From the NCBI GenBank assembly GCA_016786615.1, contig JAEUVX010000010.1, forward strand, positions 62,001-126,000: DNA of 64,000 bases. Reading direction: 5' to 3'. The notes beneath the pieces were generated by a model. The model was not told the origin of the DNA. It saw nothing but the letters and a program-made list of their open reading frames with translations, and did no database searches. Of the stretch, positions 33,710 through 42,213 are shown piece after piece (position 1 is the first letter of the stretch; the number at the start of each line of letters is the position of its first letter). Position numbers and translations under genes: made by a program. Origin of the DNA: Flavipsychrobacter sp. Lineage in GTDB: Bacteria; Bacteroidota; Bacteroidia; Chitinophagales; Chitinophagaceae.

Positions 33710-36121
33710 TTAGAATGGATAGCCTATTGCGAAGTTGATAACCCAATCGTTTTTACGAACCTGATCCCACAGATGGTCAATGTCTTTTATCTTCCAGTTG
33801 CCGGTACCATCTGTATAATTGGGTTGTTTAACAGGTGTTGCAAAGTCGAAGCGTGCTACGAGGAAACCTGCATCCAGCCTTATACCCAGCCCGCCATCTA
33901 TAGCAAGGTCATTACCCAATCTGTTGAATGCGAACTTGCCTTCAGGGTAGCTGTTTGTAGGGTCTTTGTACAACCATATATTACCCATATCTGTAAACAA
34001 TGCACCATTAAGTTTGATAGCACCTGCAAATAACTTAACAATATCAAAACGGTATTCTGTAGTAAACTCAATTTTTATATCACCGGTACGATCTATAATA
34101 TTACCAGCTACCAGTGGTGTTGCACTCTTGTAACTGCCAGGGCCGAGTGTACGTATCCTGAACCCTCTGAGGCTATAGGCGCCACCTACAAAATACTGTT
34201 TGATGTATGGCAGCGCAACAGATTCGTCGTATGGAATACCGATACCTGTTTGAAAACGGAATGCAAGTGTAGCATGTCTGCGTGTCAGGAATTTCTGTGC
34301 ATCTATGTCAAACTTCAGGTATTGCGCATAAGAAGATTGCAGCGAGTTAAATACCTGGTTAAGCCCGTTCATTACAATGCCTGCTTCTTCGGCACTTACT
34401 TTCAGGAAGTTGTAATTGATACCTCTTCTTTTTTCTTTATCGCTGAATGTATAGGAAATGCTTTCTCCTTCAATAAAAGTAGGGCTGTAGGTTTTTTTAA
34501 GGTATTCATTTCCCTCAAGTCTGCGTTTGAATGTGTCTGTGAGGGTAGGTATAATTTTATTAACGAAAATAGGTGCAATCTCCCAATACTTTGTGCTTGT
34601 TTCTCTCCACTTATACATCAGGTTGGTAGATATATTCACCATTGTAAACAGGTTGATACGTTCTACAAGGCCTATACCAACACCCACTGATGTACGTGGT
34701 GTATTATGGCTGCTTATCTTACTCTGTTTTATCGGAAATAAAAACTTTGGGAAATCGAGGCTGGTATTAAAACCAATACTACGGGATAACAGGTCTATTC
34801 TTTTATTCACAGTATCGTTATAGCTTTCAAGCCCTCCTGTGAGTGACATAGTAAGCAGGTTGGCACCGCGTGCTACGTTTTTGTTGCGCAGGCTAAGTGT
34901 AAGGTTGGTACCTGCCAGGTATGTTGTACCGTTTGATAATTCGAGGCTGGTGTTATAATCGTATTTATCATTTGGGGACATGATGATGGCACAGTTCAGC
35001 CAGTAACCATTATATGCACCATCTACTGTGTCTTCTCTGAAAGATATGCGTACTGTCTGAAATACGCCGAGCTCATTTAATTTGTTTATAGTTTCATCAT
35101 ATTCCAACTGTGAGTAGTATCTGCCGGGTAGTATTACAAGGTGGTTTTTAATTACTTTTTCGCGGATATACTTGTTGTGATACTTAAACTGTACACCATC
35201 GAAGTTTGTTTGTATCATGGTAATACTATCACGAAAGTCGCTATTGTCTCTGAAATCGGGGAATACCCTTACACGCCTTATTCCATATCGCCTGTACGCT
35301 TCCCGTCTTTCATCTTCCGAACGCAGTATTACACGAATATCAAGTGTGGGCTTCTTCTGGTTTTTCTGTAATGAAATGAAGTTGACAGCACTTTCAAACG
35401 GATTTTCAGCATCTTTAAAGAATTGCTTGTTGAAAGTATCCAGTTCGAAGCTTATATTTTCGTGTGTGAATTTATAATAGCCTATGTTTCGCAGTATAGT
35501 GGTGATACGGCTCTTCTCGGCTTCAAGCATATCATAGTTGAAATCAATACCTTTCTTTAATAGAGTATTATGCTGTTCTGCAGATACTACTGCTAATGCC
35601 GCACTATCGTCTATATCCAGCTTTACATTGTTTATCAGGTAATTAATACCTGTTTCTACATTGTAGGTAACGTAGGCTTTTCTGTTCTTATATTTCGTTG
35701 TATCTGTGATGGTAGCATAGAAAAAGCCTTTGTTGAACAAATACGTACGTATGTTGGAGGCTGATTTCTTTTTCAGTGTACTGTCGTATATAACAGGGGG
35801 TTCTACCGATTTTGTTTTGAGTTGATAGTTCTTCGGGTCTTTCTGGTATTTTTCATATCGTAGATTGTAACGATATAATTTTATAGGCAAGTTGCCTATC
35901 AGCGAATATGTGTTTGGTTTCTGTGCTACAAGGCTGCCGAGGTTCTCTTTCAATTCTCCCTTCTGTGTCAGGGGTACAGTAGCTTTCAGCTTTATTTCAT
36001 TACTGCGCAGCAGGTATTTATCTTTCGGTACATACTTGGTAGCATCGCAGCCGGTGAGTACTAAAAAAACCATGCATGTCCCTAATGCAAATATGGTGTT
36101 TACAAATCTTCTGCAATTCAT
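33710..36121 (-). CDS. tamL: TamL-type lipoprotein of the BamA/TamA outer-membrane family
   Basis: 803 residues. The signal MNCRRFVNTIFALGTCMVFLVLTGC has a lipobox (LTGC), then DATKYVPKDKYLLRSNEIKLKA, the N-terminal TamL signature in Bacteroidota. POTRA-like domains fill roughly 45-370 (for example IRTYLFNKGFFYATI and NELGVFQTVRISF). The C-terminal half is a 16-strand-type barrel ending IDHLWDQVRKNDWVINFAIGYPF, with the conserved RGF motif in AYSLRGFRIR and FTDMGNIW. The family works with TamB-like proteins in outer-membrane or lipid transport. It is transcribed divergently from the rRNA methyltransferase gene. Confidence 0.88.
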   Translation of the reverse strand: MNCRRFVNTIFALGTCMVFLVLTGCDATKYVPKDKYLLRSNEIKLKATVPLTQKGELKENLGSLVAQKPNTYSLIGNLPIKLYRYNLRYEKYQKDPKNYQLKTKSVEPPVIYDSTLKKKSASNIRTYLFNKGFFYATITDTTKYKNRKAYVTYNVETGINYLINNVKLDIDDSAALAVVSAEQHNTLLKKGIDFNYDMLEAEKSRITTILRNIGYYKFTHENISFELDTFNKQFFKDAENPFESAVNFISLQKNQKKPTLDIRVILRSEDERREAYRRYGIRRVRVFPDFRDNSDFRDSITMIQTNFDGVQFKYHNKYIREKVIKNHLVILPGRYYSQLEYDETINKLNELGVFQTVRISFREDTVDGAYNGYWLNCAIIMSPNDKYDYNTSLELSNGTTYLAGTNLTLSLRNKNVARGANLLTMSLTGGLESYNDTVNKRIDLLSRSIGFNTSLDFPKFLFPIKQSKISSHNTPRTSVGVGIGLVERINLFTMVNISTNLMYKWRETSTKYWEIAPIFVNKIIPTLTDTFKRRLEGNEYLKKTYSPTFIEGESISYTFSDKEKRRGINYNFLKVSAEEAGIVMNGLNQVFNSLQSSYAQYLKFDIDAQKFLTRRHATLAFRFQTGIGIPYDESVALPYIKQYFVGGAYSLRGFRIRTLGPGSYKSATPLVAGNIIDRTGDIKIEFTTEYRFDIVKLFAGAIKLNGALFTDMGNIWLYKDPTNSYPEGKFAFNRLGNDLAIDGGLGIRLDAGFLVARFDFATPVKQPNYTDGTGNWKIKDIDHLWDQVRKNDWVINFAIGYPF

Positions 36122-36157
36122 ATATCAGGTTGGGACAATTAATTAGTTTTGCCGGGT

Positions 36158-36898
36158 ATGTTATCCAAAGCACAAAATAAATATATTCGGTCATTATCGC
36201 AGCAAAAATATAGGGCAGAGCATGGTGTTTTTGTAGTAGAAGGCGATAAAATAGCCCGTGAATGGTTGCTGACAGGCAGTAAAATACAGCATATTGTGGC
36301 TACAGCCTCTTGGTTGCAACACAATGTTAAACTTACAGATAAGCACCCTGATGCCGTCATATCAGAGGTTTCCGTAGATGAATTACAAACGGTATCGCAA
36401 TTGCAGACGGCTAATGAAGTCTTGCTGGTGGTACATAAAAATAATGATAATACAATTCTGCCGACAGATGAATGGTGCATTGCGGTAGATACCCTGCAAG
36501 ACCCGGGTAATATGGGTACTATCATTCGTATTGCAGACTGGTTTGGCATCAATCATATTGTTGCTACTGCCGATAGTGTAGATTATTACAATCCTAAAGT
36601 GATACAGGCAGCGATGGGCGGGCACCTGCGTGTGCAATTGCATACTACAGATTTATCGAAGTTTATAGATAATACAGCAATGCCCGTATATGCCGCAGCA
36701 CTGGACGGCGAGGATGTTTACAGCCTGAAGAATATAACACCCGGCGTACTGATAATAGGCAATGAGTCGAAAGGTATATCTGAACACATCATGCAAAAAG
36801 CTAGAAGAAAGATAACCATACCACGCAGGGGAGGAGCAGAGTCTCTGAATGCTGCAGTAAGTGCAGGTATATTATGTGCCTTGTTAATAAAGCCTTAA
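36158..36898 (+). CDS. TrmH/SpoU-family RNA 2'-O-methyltransferase
   Basis: 246 residues from the ATG at 36158; an in-frame TTG at 36149 lies three codons upstream. The N-terminal substrate-binding domain begins MLSKAQNKYIRSL and contains FVVEGDKIAREWL. The SPOUT domain has VDTLQDPGNMGTIIRIADWFG, then IGNESKGIS and ITIPRRGGAESLNAAVSAGIL, the three SpoU motifs forming the knotted SAM site. The target may be 23S rRNA or tRNA; family members such as RlmB act on G2251. A gap of 36 bp separates it from the divergent tamL start. Confidence 0.9.
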   Translation: MLSKAQNKYIRSLSQQKYRAEHGVFVVEGDKIAREWLLTGSKIQHIVATASWLQHNVKLTDKHPDAVISEVSVDELQTVSQLQTANEVLLVVHKNNDNTILPTDEWCIAVDTLQDPGNMGTIIRIADWFGINHIVATADSVDYYNPKVIQAAMGGHLRVQLHTTDLSKFIDNTAMPVYAAALDGEDVYSLKNITPGVLIIGNESKGISEHIMQKARRKITIPRRGGAESLNAAVSAGILCALLIKP

Positions 36899-36977
36899 AG
36901 TGATAATCATTCAGGTACAATGCATAGTTTTGGCATAGCTGTTGAATCTGGTATATCAACAATCTAATCCGTTAATT

Positions 36978-37721
36978 ATGAAAAAACTACTATTCACATT
37001 GATATTGATGGCTGTAACCGTTGCAAATCTTTTTGCACAATCGAGGCGCAGCATCATTAAAGTAAGGCTCAGCGATAACAGCCGCCTTGCAGTTTCTATC
37101 AACGACAGGTATTACGACAAACAGGGTACATCTATTACCATTGGAGATTTGCCTGCCGGCCGTCACTACATCAAAATATACAGGTATGTACCTTATGCTA
37201 CAGGCAGGGGTGGTAAGGCGAGGGTAGTGTATAGTGGTGGTATCAGGCTGTCTGAAGGGACGATTTCTGAATTTACCTACGATGTACGGCGCAATGAGAT
37301 ATATGCTACTACAGAGTTTATAGACGATACTTATGATGACAGGCGCGATGACCGCAGAGACGACCGTTATGACGACCGCAGGGATGACAGGTATGAGGAG
37401 CGTGATGATATTTATAATAACAGGCGCGGACGTGTATGGACACAGCAGGATATGAGCGACCTGAAAAAACGTGTGGATGACCGCATGATGGATGGAGAGA
37501 AACAAAAGCTGATGCAAAGTGTATTACAAGACAGGCGCTATACTACAGAGCAAATGCGTACGATGCTTAACTGGCTGAGCTTTGAAAGTACTAAAGTAGA
37601 AGTAGCTAAATGGGGATATGATAATGTGAGCGATAAGCAAAACTACTGGAAGCTGGAAAGCGAGTTTACATTCAGCAGCAGTAAGGATGAATTCAATAAC
37701 TACATTAACGGACGGAGGTAA
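36978..37721 (+). CDS. Secreted DUF4476 protein with Arg/Asp-rich repeat
   Basis: 247 residues from the ATG at 36978, which opens the signal MKKLLFTLILMAVTVANLFAQ; an earlier ATG at 36942 would add a polar leader before it. Residues 25-110 form a beta domain with RVVYSGGIRLSEG. Residues about 120-148 are a repeat of D-D-R-[RY] units. The C-terminal 95 residues (MSDLKKRVDDRMMDGEKQKLMQS, LMQSVLQDRRYTTEQMRTML, NWLSFESTKVEVAKWGYD) match DUF4476. The stop codon overlaps the convergent PAP2 gene by 17 bp. Function unknown. Confidence 0.78.
   Translation: MKKLLFTLILMAVTVANLFAQSRRSIIKVRLSDNSRLAVSINDRYYDKQGTSITIGDLPAGRHYIKIYRYVPYATGRGGKARVVYSGGIRLSEGTISEFTYDVRRNEIYATTEFIDDTYDDRRDDRRDDRYDDRRDDRYEERDDIYNNRRGRVWTQQDMSDLKKRVDDRMMDGEKQKLMQSVLQDRRYTTEQMRTMLNWLSFESTKVEVAKWGYDNVSDKQNYWKLESEFTFSSSKDEFNNYINGRR
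37336..37410 (+). repeat. Imperfect repeats encoding the DDRR/DDRY tract
   Basis: Repeated GA(C/T)GACCGC-like 9-12-bp units encode alternating Asp and Arg residues in the DUF4476 protein. Such repeats can vary in number by slippage or recombination. Confidence 0.6.
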
Positions 37722-38310
37722 CAGCCTCCGTTTCTTTTTTGGATAACCCGTAAACACGGTTGTAAACCTTGCCAGTAATATATCCTGCAGCCATGCCCAG
37801 CAATCCGCCGCAAAGTACATCCAACGGGAAGTGTACACCAACATATACCTGTGCATAAGCCACACTCGCAGCCCATAATAATGCAGCAGGCCATATCCAT
37901 CTGCCATGCCGTTGCCATGTGATAGCACCGAATACCGCTAATGCAAAGTGATTGGCAGCATGTGATGAAGGAAAACTATAACCACTGCCGCATGGTACCA
38001 ATAAGTGTACAAACTGTTGCAGGTATGGGTTGTTGCATGGGCGCAGGCGATGTACATAGGGCTTTATAACCGTAGCACTCAACTGGTCGGATAATGCAAA
38101 AGTGAGCAGGAAGAACACACACCACATCCATCCCTTTCTGCCGAAGTTGATGGTCATAAACAATAACAGGAACAGGTAGAGTGGTGCCCATGTCCACTGA
38201 TTGCGCAGGTAAGGTACTATTGCATCCAGCACATCGTTCTGCCACATAGTATTCAGGTAGTACCATGCTGCATAATCCCATGCTATCAGTGTTTCCAGTA
38301 TCTTTTGCAA
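37705..38310 (-). CDS. PAP2-family membrane phosphatase
   Basis: 201 residues from a TTG start. Phosphatidic acid phosphatase motifs are present in order: KPYVHRLRPC (K-x6-RP), PSSHA in GYSFPSSHAANHF, and SVAYAQVYVGVHFPLDVLCG (R/S-x5-H-x3-D). Six membrane helices are predicted. Members dephosphorylate undecaprenyl pyrophosphate or lipid phosphates at the outer face of the membrane. The final codons overlap the convergent DUF4476 gene by 17 bp. It is 7 bp downstream of the methyltransferase on the same strand, so cotranscription is likely. An undecaprenyl-diphosphatase role is possible but unproved. Confidence 0.85.
   Translation of the reverse strand: MQKILETLIAWDYAAWYYLNTMWQNDVLDAIVPYLRNQWTWAPLYLFLLLFMTINFGRKGWMWCVFFLLTFALSDQLSATVIKPYVHRLRPCNNPYLQQFVHLLVPCGSGYSFPSSHAANHFALAVFGAITWQRHGRWIWPAALLWAASVAYAQVYVGVHFPLDVLCGGLLGMAAGYITGKVYNRVYGLSKKETEAVTSVR
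37712..37740 (+). terminator. Terminator overlapping the end of the DUF4476 gene
   Basis: ACGGAGG (37712-37718) pairs with CCTCCGT (37725-37731), followed by TTCTTTTTT. The stem includes the last codons of the DUF4476 gene and the 3' codons of the opposite PAP2 gene. Confidence 0.8.
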
Positions 38311-38317
38311 CAGTTGT

Positions 38318-39052
38318 TTATTTCTTGAATATCATAATAAGCCTTGGCGACTCTGCCGGGTTGTATTCATTCAATCCGTAATCGCCGAAAGTAGCTACTA
38401 AAGATAAGCCTGCAGTTTTAAACATCTTCATAAAATCTGCCAGTGCAAATGCAGCCACACTCTCGGTATAATGACGTGGTTTGTTATCGGCATCCTGAAA
38501 GCGGATGTCTTTCATAAAATGATTACGTTCCAGCCTGCGGTTGATGTGGAAGGTATAGCTGCCACGTACTACAGTATCTGTTGGTACAAGGTTTCGGGCT
38601 ATGTTTTCTGCATTCAGGTAGTCTATTACCAATATGCCACCTTTCTTTAATGCACCTGCAAAAGATTTAGCGGCCAGCAGATGGTCTCTGTCGTGAGCAA
38701 AGTAGCCAAAGCTGGTAAAGAAATTGAACGCGTAATCGTAGTAATTGATATAAGCAGGCATACGCATATCATGCACATAAAAATGCAGGTTGTCAGCCTC
38801 ATATTCCTTAGCTATTTCTATACTGTGATGCGAGAGGTCTATACCCGTTACATCAAAGCCATGCCCTGCAAGCTGGCGAGCATAGCGGCCATCACCACAG
38901 GCAATATCCAGCATACGGCTATCGGGCAGTGGTTGCAGATAGTCAATCAGTTTTTCGATAAATGCCTGAGCTTCGGGTTCGTCTCTGTGCTTATACAGTA
39001 TTTTGTAATACGGCGAACCAAACCAGGTCTCAAACCAGTCTTTTTGTTCCAT
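38318..39052 (-). CDS. Class I SAM-dependent methyltransferase
   Basis: 244 residues from the ATG at 39050-39052 (MEQKDWFETWFGSPYYKILY); an ATG at 39071-39073 would lie inside the promoter box. Motif I is MLDIACGDGRYARQLAG near 43 and GIDLSHHSIEIAKE is the post-I acid. AYINYYDYAFNFFTSFGYF and GGILVIDYLNAE follow. The F-x-S-F-G-Y-F segment is typical of a Methyltransf_25-like clade. The PAP2 gene follows after 7 bp. The substrate cannot be inferred. Confidence 0.8.
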   Translation of the reverse strand: MEQKDWFETWFGSPYYKILYKHRDEPEAQAFIEKLIDYLQPLPDSRMLDIACGDGRYARQLAGHGFDVTGIDLSHHSIEIAKEYEADNLHFYVHDMRMPAYINYYDYAFNFFTSFGYFAHDRDHLLAAKSFAGALKKGGILVIDYLNAENIARNLVPTDTVVRGSYTFHINRRLERNHFMKDIRFQDADNKPRHYTESVAAFALADFMKMFKTAGLSLVATFGDYGLNEYNPAESPRLIMIFKK

Positions 39053-39070
39053 AGATATTGTGCGCAACTG

Positions 39071-39078
39071 CAAATGTA
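39071..39078 (-). promoter_or_regulatory. -7 box TACATTTG of the methyltransferase-PAP2 unit
   Basis: Minus strand TACATTTG, full match to TAnnTTTG, 18 bp before the chosen ATG. This supports the 39052 start over the longer one. Confidence 0.65.
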
Positions 39079-39093
39079 ATTGATAATGCGCAA

Positions 39094-40131
39094 CTACTTC
39101 TTTTTCCTGAGTATTACATAAAGCATCATTCTATCCGATGTTTTTGTAGATGGCAGGTAGTGAACCATCCAAATATCGCCTCGAATTTTTTTAGGGCAAG
39201 AAAGTGATAGCTCGTGCATGAAATAGCTTACAGGCCCGCCGTCTTTATTGCCCATCATCGATTTTTCCTTGTTCCACCATCCTTCGTGTTTACTGTTCTT
39301 TGCCGATGCTTCATATACAAGCAGCACTTCTATATCCGGGCAATACTGTTTTATAACTTTCTTCATACGTTCAAGGTTTCCGGGTACGGTATTAGAAATC
39401 AGTGTGCTGACATCGAAGGAAAACTTTACCGATGTGTCGAGTCTTTGTTGTAATGCTTCATACGTTTCATAGCCTTGTGCTTTATACATCATAAGCCTGA
39501 GCGGTTCAAGAGGTAATTGCCCGTTCAGGATGGCTTGTTTGATTAAAGGAATATAATGTGCTTTGTGCGAGCCATCATGTGTGGCTATAATTGTTGCATA
39601 TAACGAACCGTCTGCTGTGCCTGGCCAGCCGTTAGCGAGTGTATATTGGTATAGTTGTGTGAAGTTGGTAGAGTCAACCATTCGCATTTTCCTATTAATC
39701 AAAGCACAGGTAAAACTATCACCGCATGTTTCCGACTTCCTGCGTATATCCTGATCTGCATCACGCATTTTTTTCATCATCATGTAGGCTTCTGTCCTCG
39801 GGGTATTAAGCACTGCAAGGTATTTTTCTTTATACGCAGCCTTTACCTCAGCAGACAATCGGTATCTTCTGAAGATGGTATCGGTATTAGCTGTTTCGCC
39901 ATATATCCAGAAAAAATAATACGGGTCTATCTTCATAAACCACTCACCGGTATGCAGGGTGTCTTTCCTAGCTGAAAAGCTATCGGCCATATACAGGGCA
40001 CCGAAACTACCTTTCATAAGGCCTGCTTCCAGTTGCTGTATTTCGGCAGTGGTAAGGGTATCTGTATGTGACGGGGCAGCAGTTGTAATGTTGCAAAACA
40101 AAATACATAGCAATATGATGTATAGCTTCAT
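39094..40131 (-). CDS. Secreted protein of unknown function with DUF6624-like segment
   Basis: 345 residues from the ATG at 40129-40131, which begins a signal peptide (MKLYIILLCILFCNITTAA); the open frame extends upstream through less likely starts. The mature part is alpha-helical: residues 30-120 are rich in charged and aromatic residues, and SLYATIIATHDGSHKAHYIPL near 210 resembles the conserved H-D/A-x(n)-Y-x-P-L-I-K-x-A pattern of DUF6624 proteins. The C-terminal 100 residues (KKVIKQYCPDIEVLLVYEASAK) look like a separate alpha/beta region. There is no recognised catalytic motif. It is divergent from the TPR gene at 40248. Confidence 0.6.
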   Translation of the reverse strand: MKLYIILLCILFCNITTAAPSHTDTLTTAEIQQLEAGLMKGSFGALYMADSFSARKDTLHTGEWFMKIDPYYFFWIYGETANTDTIFRRYRLSAEVKAAYKEKYLAVLNTPRTEAYMMMKKMRDADQDIRRKSETCGDSFTCALINRKMRMVDSTNFTQLYQYTLANGWPGTADGSLYATIIATHDGSHKAHYIPLIKQAILNGQLPLEPLRLMMYKAQGYETYEALQQRLDTSVKFSFDVSTLISNTVPGNLERMKKVIKQYCPDIEVLLVYEASAKNSKHEGWWNKEKSMMGNKDGGPVSYFMHELSLSCPKKIRGDIWMVHYLPSTKTSDRMMLYVILRKKK

Positions 40132-40218
40132 AGGAGTTTGCTTGAGGTAACAGGTAATAATATACAGGTTTTTCATCTCATTTGCAAGGAAACAGCACAG
40201 CCATTGCTCAATAATATT

Positions 40219-40226
40219 TAACTTCG
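40219..40226 (+). promoter_or_regulatory. -7 box TAACTTCG of the TPR membrane protein gene
   Basis: TAnnTTYG type, 21 bp before the ATG at 40248. Confidence 0.6.
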
Positions 40227-40247
40227 CACCCTCGATACAAAATAGAT

Positions 40248-40904
40248 ATGAAAAGTACATTGCGCCGTTTTGTTGTTAATAACCGTCTGCTGCTGGCTGT
40301 TGTGCTGATAGGCTTGGGTATATGGGTAGGTATGGAAGTAACGTGGTGGATAGGGTGGATACCTATGCTGGTAGCTATACTGATGGTAGTTGCCCATTTT
40401 ATGATAGGGCCTATGACGCTGATACAGAAATACATAGAGGATGGTGATATGGAAGGTGCACAAAAACTGCTGGATGGTGTAAAATACCCCAACCTGCTGT
40501 ACAAGCCTGTACGTTCATCTTACTATATGCTGCGTGCCAACTTCAGCACTATGGGCGAAGACCTTGACAAAGCAGAGAGCGACCTGCGTAAAGGGCTTGC
40601 TGCCGGTATGCCCGAGAAAGAGTACGAAGGCACTGCTTACCTGCAACTGGGTAGTATAGCATACAAAAAGGGTAATAAGAAAGAGGCTCTGGAAAACATG
40701 CGCAAAGCTATAAAAGTAGGTTTGCCTGATGAGGATAGCAAAGCAACTGCCTACCTGCAATTGAGCAGCCTGCTGCTGGAACGCCGCGACTTTAAAAGTG
40801 CTAAGATGTATTTTGCAAAAGCAAAAGCATGCAAGGCAACCAACGACCAGATTGTAAGCCAGGTAAAAGAAATGGCTAAATACATGGCTCGCATACCGGG
40901 GTAA
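40248..40904 (+). CDS. Membrane-anchored TPR protein
   Basis: 218 residues. Two N-terminal membrane helices (about 13-30 LLLAVVLIGLGIWVGM and 33-55 WIGWIPMLVAILMVVAHFMIG) are followed by a cytoplasmic or periplasmic helical region. TPR units run from 65: AQKLLDGVKYPNLLYK, then AYLQLGSIAYKKGNKKEALENMRKAI and AYLQLSSLLLERRDFKSAKMYFAKA. The TPRs suggest a scaffold in an envelope complex. It has its own promoter and a terminator 30 bp after the stop. The partner is unknown. Confidence 0.75.
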   Translation: MKSTLRRFVVNNRLLLAVVLIGLGIWVGMEVTWWIGWIPMLVAILMVVAHFMIGPMTLIQKYIEDGDMEGAQKLLDGVKYPNLLYKPVRSSYYMLRANFSTMGEDLDKAESDLRKGLAAGMPEKEYEGTAYLQLGSIAYKKGNKKEALENMRKAIKVGLPDEDSKATAYLQLSSLLLERRDFKSAKMYFAKAKACKATNDQIVSQVKEMAKYMARIPG

Positions 40905-40933
40905 TTATTAAACAACTTATAAGTAACATAAAT

Positions 40934-40974
40934 AAAGCTGTCGGGTGTATGAGATGCCCGGCAGCTTTTATTTT
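40934..40974 (+). terminator. Terminator of the TPR gene
   Basis: AAAGCTG (40934-40940) and CGGG (40942-40945) pair with CCCG (40957-40960) and CAGCTTT (40962-40968), followed by TATTTT. It starts 30 bp after the TPR gene stop and may also act for the convergent EGF-like gene. Confidence 0.82.
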
Positions 40975-40992
40975 AGGGGGTGATTACTATTT

Positions 40993-41421
40993 TTATTTTG
41001 TACACCAATACTCCATAGCACTGCATGATATCAGTACCGGTGTGCTTGGTGTGCAGGCTTCTGAACCTGAATTTGCAATTTTAAATACCAATGTATGCTG
41101 CCCTGCCGCTACGGTATAGTAGTCGGATGTAGCACCTGCACCAAGTGTTGTGATAACACTGCCGTCCCACACTACACTATATGCCTGACTGGTACCCGAT
41201 TTGTTCATAAAACGTACTTGTGCTGTTTTGTTGGCTTCGCAGGTGCGTGTTTCGCAGCGTGTACCCGTATAGCCGCTTGGGCATTTACATACACCGTCTT
41301 TGCAGGAGCCGCCATTCAGGCAGCTTACATCATCACACTTGTCTTTTACACAACTGCTGTAGGTAACAATACCGAATGCGCCAATCGTCAATGCCGCAGA
41401 TAATAATACAGAACGTAGCAT
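40993..41421 (-). CDS. Lipoprotein/secreted protein with one EGF-like domain
   Basis: 142 residues. The N-terminal hydrophobic segment (LSAALTIGAFGIVTYSSC) resembles a lipoprotein signal with Cys at the end, followed by VKDKCDDVSC. Residues about 28-58 form a complete EGF-like module: CDDVSCLNGGSCKDG, then VCKCPSGYTGTRCE, with six cysteines in the C-x4-C-x5-C-x4-C-x-C-x8-C spacing. The last 80 residues look like a beta-sandwich and include two more Cys. EGF domains are rare outside animals but do occur in some Bacteroidota surface proteins. The role may be in adhesion, which is inference. Confidence 0.75.
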   Translation of the reverse strand: MLRSVLLSAALTIGAFGIVTYSSCVKDKCDDVSCLNGGSCKDGVCKCPSGYTGTRCETRTCEANKTAQVRFMNKSGTSQAYSVVWDGSVITTLGAGATSDYYTVAAGQHTLVFKIANSGSEACTPSTPVLISCSAMEYWCTK

Positions 41422-41583
41422 AGTAGTTTGCTTTAATTGTAAACGATACTACAAAGCTATTACAGCGTGTTTCCGTATAATATGAGCAAGGTCATAAAAC
41501 AGGCTGATTTATCTTAGTATTAACTGATACTTATTCTTTTTTACAGATAATGATTTTGGCAATGTTTTTGCTTGCAAAGTAGT

Positions 41584-42210
41584 ATGAAAATCACCCTTAC
41601 CACACTTGCAGGTGTTGCCTTATTGCTGTTAAGCAGTTGCGACCCCGAACCCGATGTGCGATACCTATACATCCAACCCGAATCTGTTGTATATGATATT
41701 GCAACAGGCAAAGAAGCTGATAACAACGAAGTACCGTTTAATGATTTGCTGGTGCATATAAAAACACCCTTCAGCCAGCAAACGGTAAGTGTACCAACTG
41801 CACTGCCTTTTGTTACCAAAAGCTATGCTATGCACAAGGATATGAGTAAGGCATATACGGTAGAAAAAATGACAGGCATACGTGTAGTGACAGTGAAAGA
41901 CTATGACGCAACGCATCTTGCAGGAAGCGACATCACTGATTTGTGTATGTTTTACAACGTTAAGAAAAATGCGGATACTAATAAGTTGAACCCTGTATTT
42001 GCAGAGGGTGTAAGCCTGCAACGTGTGGTACAGGATATGAATGTAAACAGCGAGTATGGTTATGGCGGTATAGGTCCGCGTGCCGAGTTCGGAATAAAGC
42101 TATTGCAAGTGCCTGCCACTGCATCGCAGCAGCAATTCAAGATAGAGTTTGAAACGGCAACGCCTTCAAAATTCAGTACTACCACCAAACCATTCATCCT
42201 GAAACCATAA
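41584..42210 (+). CDS. Predicted lipoprotein, paired with a downstream envelope protein
   Basis: 208 residues from the ATG at 41584 (MKITLTTLAGVALLLLSSC), a lipoprotein signal with lipobox LLSSC. The mature part starts DPEPDVRYLYIQPESVVYD and contains beta-rich segments including LVHIKTPFSQQTVSVP. It ends in TTKPFILKP. The stop is 3 bp before the next ATG, so translation of the two proteins is probably coupled and they may act together at the outer membrane. No family is recognised. Confidence 0.68.
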   Translation: MKITLTTLAGVALLLLSSCDPEPDVRYLYIQPESVVYDIATGKEADNNEVPFNDLLVHIKTPFSQQTVSVPTALPFVTKSYAMHKDMSKAYTVEKMTGIRVVTVKDYDATHLAGSDITDLCMFYNVKKNADTNKLNPVFAEGVSLQRVVQDMNVNSEYGYGGIGPRAEFGIKLLQVPATASQQQFKIEFETATPSKFSTTTKPFILKP

Positions 42211-42213
42211 GCC

